In this document: positions 61,026-64,000 of the stretch, piece by piece
Position numbering within the stretch: the stretch's first letter is position 1
How the letters are laid out: the number at the start of each line of letters is the position of its first letter
Source: Fastidiosipila sanguinis
GTDB lineage: Bacteria > Bacillota > Clostridia > Saccharofermentanales > Fastidiosipilaceae
Length of the DNA stretch: 64,000 bases
Assembly (NCBI RefSeq): GCF_002998295.1
Contig: NZ_CP027226.1
Location: 682,001-746,000 of the forward strand
Reading direction: 5' to 3'
Program-made: the position numbers and the translations under genes
The notes under the pieces: generated by a model
The model's database searches: none
What the model was told of the DNA's origin: nothing
The model's input: the letters and a program-made list of their open reading frames with translations, nothing else

Positions 61026-62981
61026 TTAATCTAAATCAGCTCCTGCTTCACTAGGTGAAAATGAACTTTCTTCAGGTACGAACTCAGCTTTCTTTTTACC
61101 AAAAGTATATTCTCTACCTTCATTCTTTGGATCTCTTAATCGCTGTTCCTCTGTTGTATTTTCTACATAAATTTGTTCAAATACTTCAGCATCCATTCTT
61201 TCATTTTCCATTAAGTATTCAGCCATAGCATCTAAGGCTTGACGTTTATCCCTCAAGATATTTAAAACATCAGCATATGCACTATTAATAATTTCACTAA
61301 CTTCTTTATCAATTTGTGAAATTACTTCACTTGAGTATGCTGTTGAATTACCATAGCTACCACCTATGAAGACTTCGTCTGAATCATCTGTGAATACTCT
61401 ATTATATAATGTACTACTCATACCATATCTAGTAATCATATCTCTTGCAGATTGATTGGCTTTCTCCAAGTCATTAGATGCACCTGTACTTACTTCACCG
61501 AAGTAAATTTCTTCAGCTGCTCTACCACCAAGGCATACTTTAATATCTGCTATTATTTGAGATTTTGTAGTAAAGTAAATATCTTCAAATGGCTTATGGG
61601 CAGTATAACCACCTGCTCCACCTGCAGGAATAATAGAAACTCTTTCAACCTTTTCTGTTTCAGAGACACTTCTTAGAGTTAAGGCATGTCCCGCTTCATG
61701 ATAAGCAGTTAAAACTCTTTCTTTATCACTAATTAATTTACTTTCTTTTTCTGGACCAAGAACTACTTTAAACACTGATGCAGAAATGTCTTCATATGTA
61801 ATGAAAGTTTGTCCTTTTCTTGCAGCAGCCAATGCAGCTTCGTTAAGTAAGTTTGCCAAATCTGCTCCAGTAAATCCTGGTGTAGTTTGAGCAATCTCTT
61901 TAAAATCAATATTTTCTGCAATTGGTTTGTTTCTCGCATGAACCTTAAGAATAGCTTCACGCTCATTTTGATCTGGTCTATTTACATGAACAGTTCTGTC
62001 AAATCTTCCTGGTCTTAATAAGGCTGGATCTAGAATATCTGATCTGTTTGTAGCAGCTATAATTATTACATCCTCAGTAGGTCCAAAACCATCCATTTCA
62101 ACTAATAATTGGTTAAGAGTCTGCTCACGCTCATCATGAGAACCGCCTAGACCAGCACCTCTTTTTCTACCAACTGCATCAATCTCATCGATAAAGATAA
62201 TAGCTGGAGAATGTTTCTTAGCTGTCTCAAATAGGTCTCTAACTCTAGATGCACCAACACCTACATACATCTCTACAAAGTCTGAACCGCTTATTGAATA
62301 AAATGGAACTTTAGCCTCACCTGCAACAGCTTTGGCTAATAAAGTCTTTCCTGTACCTGGAGGCCCTACTAATAGAACACCTCTTGGAATTTTTGCACCT
62401 AACTTCTCAAACTTCTCTGGATTTTTTAAGAATTCAACAACTTCTTGCAATTCTTGTTTTTCTTCTTTGGCACCAGCAACATCTTCAAATGTTACCTTAT
62501 TTTTTTCTGGGTCAGCAAGCTTAGCTTTGCTACGTGCAAAGTTCATAGCTCCACCAGCTCCGCCACCTTGCTTGGAAAACATTAACCACAAGAAGAATGC
62601 CATTGAACTAAACATCAATACTAATAAAATAATATTTAGCCAAGAAGCAACATTAACTGGTTCCGCATAATCAAAATCTATTGAGTGCGCTTGCTCAGCA
62701 GCTTTTAACTCTTGCAACAAATCACTCATCCAATATGGAGAAATTTGTTTACTTGTGAAATTACTTCCTTTAACACTATTTTTAAACTTAAGTTCAATAT
62801 TATTGCCTGCAATTACTGCCTTCTCTACATTTCCTACATTAATCTGTTGTAACATTTCAGAGTAGCTTAAATCAGCTGATCTACTACCCTGGCTGAAAAA
62901 CATAGAAATAGCAATAATAACAACTATAAGAATAACGTAAAACGAAAGTCCACTACCACGTCTATTTTTATTTTCGTTCAT
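61026..62981 (-). CDS. ftsH: ATP-dependent zinc metalloprotease FtsH
   Basis: 651 residues. FtsH degrades damaged membrane proteins and some soluble regulators. Two N-terminal membrane helices (about 12-30 and 112-135) flank an extracytoplasmic domain. The AAA module has Walker [13 protein letters not shown], Walker [14 protein letters not shown], pore motif [17 protein letters not shown] and second-region [20 protein letters not shown]. The zinc site is AYHEAGHAL, followed by [21 protein letters not shown]. The C-terminus is acidic and polar. It follows hpt, and tilS-hpt-ftsH is a widely conserved order. The start has GAGGAGTAAAAG about ten bases upstream. Confidence 0.98.
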   Translation of the reverse strand: MNENKNRRGSGLSFYVILIVVIIAISMFFSQGSRSADLSYSEMLQQINVGNVEKAVIAGNNIELKFKNSVKGSNFTSKQISPYWMSDLLQELKAAEQAHSIDFDYAEPVNVASWLNIILLVLMFSSMAFFLWLMFSKQGGGAGGAMNFARSKAKLADPEKNKVTFEDVAGAKEEKQELQEVVEFLKNPEKFEKLGAKIPRGVLLVGPPGTGKTLLAKAVAGEAKVPFYSISGSDFVEMYVGVGASRVRDLFETAKKHSPAIIFIDEIDAVGRKRGAGLGGSHDEREQTLNQLLVEMDGFGPTEDVIIIAATNRSDILDPALLRPGRFDRTVHVNRPDQNEREAILKVHARNKPIAENIDFKEIAQTTPGFTGADLANLLNEAALAAARKGQTFITYEDISASVFKVVLGPEKESKLISDKERVLTAYHEAGHALTLRSVSETEKVERVSIIPAGGAGGYTAHKPFEDIYFTTKSQIIADIKVCLGGRAAEEIYFGEVSTGASNDLEKANQSARDMITRYGMSSTLYNRVFTDDSDEVFIGGSYGNSTAYSSEVISQIDKEVSEIINSAYADVLNILRDKRQALDAMAEYLMENERMDAEVFEQIYVENTTEEQRLRDPKNEGREYTFGKKKAEFVPEESSFSPSEAGADLD

Positions 62982-63033
62982 TAATACTTTTACTCCTCTA
63001 TTATTACTAATAGTCTATATTAATATAAATTAT

Positions 63034-63060
63034 AAAATGTTTCTATTTTGACAACATTTT
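63034..63060 (-). other. hairpin in the hpt-ftsH gap
   Basis: Eight-bp perfect stem AAAATGTT/AACATTTT with an 11-base loop; TATAATTT follows on the minus strand. It may be a weak terminator of hpt, or part of the ftsH promoter region, which has TTGTCA and TATAAT boxes at a poor spacing. Confidence 0.35.
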
Positions 63061-63094
63061 ACATAAATTTTATATCTTAGGGAAAAATATTTAT

Positions 63095-63625
63095 TTAGTC
63101 ATTATTTACCATATAATGCACATCAGGTAAGTTGCGATAATGTCCATCAAAGTCTAAACCATAACCAACTATGAACTCATCTGGAATCTGAATACCCAAA
63201 TACTCTATATCCAAATCAACTAGACGTCTTTCAAACTTATCAAATGCTGCACACAAAGATAAGCTTGCTGGTCTTCTTGTTTGTAGTAAAGGTTTCAAGT
63301 GATTAAGGGTAATTCCTGTATCGATTATATCTTCAACGATTATTACGTGTTTACCCTCTATATCTGTACTTAAATCATGTTGAATTGATACATTGCCTGA
63401 ACTAGTCATAGCATTACCATAAGAACTAACTTTCATGAAATCAACTTGGCATGGAACATCAATATATCTAATTAAATCTGCCAAAAATAAAAAGGCGCCA
63501 TTCAATATTCCAACGAACAATACCTCTTTACCTTCATAATCTTTATTAATTTCAGCTGCAACTCGTTTGCACATTTCTTGAATTTCTTCTTTAGAAATCA
63601 TTACATCACTTAACTCTAAACTCAT
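63095..63625 (-). CDS. hpt: hypoxanthine-guanine phosphoribosyltransferase
   Basis: 176 residues. Hpt salvages hypoxanthine and guanine using PRPP. The PRPP loop is VIIVEDIIDTGITLNHL (about residues 94-110), preceded by the flexible-loop SSYGNAMTSSG and the N-terminal VLFVGILNGAFLFLADLIR; the base-binding end is YLGIQIPDEFIVGYGLDFDGHYRNLPDV. The start is set by TTAGGAGTTT. It lies between tilS and ftsH as in many Bacillota; in some, Hpt and TilS interact to control ftsH expression. Confidence 0.98.
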   Translation of the reverse strand: MSLELSDVMISKEEIQEMCKRVAAEINKDYEGKEVLFVGILNGAFLFLADLIRYIDVPCQVDFMKVSSYGNAMTSSGNVSIQHDLSTDIEGKHVIIVEDIIDTGITLNHLKPLLQTRRPASLSLCAAFDKFERRLVDLDIEYLGIQIPDEFIVGYGLDFDGHYRNLPDVHYMVNND

Positions 63626-63650
63626 AATAAACTCCTAACATTCACAAAAT

Positions 63651-64000
63651 CTATTTAGGATTTGAATTATACCACAAGTATTGCCAATAATATGATTTTT
63701 TAAACGTTCTTTCGCCTCTATTGTTCGTGTTTTCGTCACAATAAAAAGGATTATCGAAATTATCTATTACTTTTCTACCAATTACATACACTCTACTATC
63801 TTTAGCTATTAAAAATATGTTTTTTCTAAGGTCCAGTCTTATATTCTCTTGTGAGAAAAAATCTTTCAACAGAACTTTCTTACCTTCATTTATAATAAAA
63901 TCTCCACTATTAAAGGTTCGAATTTCAAAATCATCAATATCTATTTCTGAGTTAGAATAAAAATCAGCATGGCAAGTTGAATCCCTGCTAACTTTTAATG
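63651..64000 (-). CDS. tilS: tRNA(Ile)-lysidine synthase, C-terminal part
   Basis: The frame enters from the right edge and ends at 63651. The translated end reads FEIRTFNSGDFIINEGKKVL, then LKDFFSQENIRLDLRKNIFLI and VYVIGRKVID. This matches the C-terminal substrate-binding domain of TilS (R..GD.......KKLKDFF...KIP...R...), the enzyme that makes lysidine at C34 of tRNA-Ile(CAU). A TTG at 63869 lies inside this frame and is not a gene start. The last 25 residues (rich in Asn, Arg, Tyr) are a short extension. The catalytic ATPase half is outside the window; position before hpt-ftsH supports the call. Confidence 0.9.
   Translation of the reverse strand, partial: LKVSRDSTCHADFYSNSEIDIDDFEIRTFNSGDFIINEGKKVLLKDFFSQENIRLDLRKNIFLIAKDSRVYVIGRKVIDNFDNPFYCDENTNNRGERTFKKSYYWQYLWYNSNPK

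Noticed and set aside
63651-63869. 72-codon minus-strand frame as an independent small gene
   Set aside because: Its apparent start is an internal TTG; the frame continues to the window edge and matches the TilS C-terminal domain.

Overview
The window is a stretch of AT-rich bacterial chromosome from the Bacillota. The signs are a CIRCE-type operator in front of groES-groEL, the dnaG-rpoD-trmK-nif3 and tilS-hpt-ftsH gene orders, an LCP cell-wall protein, ComEC/DprA, and a two-copy PRPP synthetase of the long type seen in Clostridia. A class Clostridia host is the best inference; the sequence alone does not let me name a genus. Almost all genes lie on the minus strand. Plus-strand exceptions are ychF, the two PRPP synthetase genes and murC.

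Layout from left to right: the 5' end of an ABC-transporter ATPase gene and a small membrane protein; a complete IS3-family element (910-2449); groES-groEL; a small membrane protein with galE; a GlmU-like beta-helix protein with a WYL regulator; pnp and rpsO; a complete IS30-family element (10746-11983); RNase P RNA; nif3, trmK, rpoD, dnaG; yajC, tgt, queA; a YesL-like membrane protein; topA, dprA, comM; a THUMP-type rRNA methyltransferase; ychF; coaE, polA; two pseudouridine synthases; a PhoPR-like two-component system; a family 2 glycosyltransferase; a CorA transporter and a Na/Pi cotransporter; tRNA-Thr, tRNA-Ala and tmRNA; secA; three pilin-like (TadE/TadG-type) genes; dtd with a methylglyoxal-synthase-like gene; radC; asnS; a SEC-C protein; holA, comEC, engB; two PRPP synthetases; a disordered membrane protein and an LCP protein; murC; ftsH, hpt and the 3' end of tilS.

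Most of this is core housekeeping: replication (dnaG, polA, holA, topA), transcription (rpoD), RNA processing and modification (pnp, rnpB, trmK, queA, tgt, pseudouridine synthases), protein folding, export and decay (groESL, secA, yajC, ftsH, ssrA), and wall synthesis (murC, galE, LCP). I found no CRISPR array, restriction system, toxin-antitoxin pair, prophage or defence island.

The most interesting structure is at the mobile elements. The IS3 element sits inside the loop of what was the groESL transcription terminator: the two arms of a 15-bp stem are now about 1.5 kb apart, and the transposase genes lie in the same direction as the heat-shock operon. The IS30 element is bounded by a perfect 16-bp direct repeat, far longer than usual for that family. 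Other points worth a second look are the isolated pilin-like trio, the tandem diverged PRPP synthetases, two genes whose ribosome binding site lies in the arm of a terminator-like hairpin, and a methylglyoxal-synthase-fold protein that appears to lack catalytic residues.
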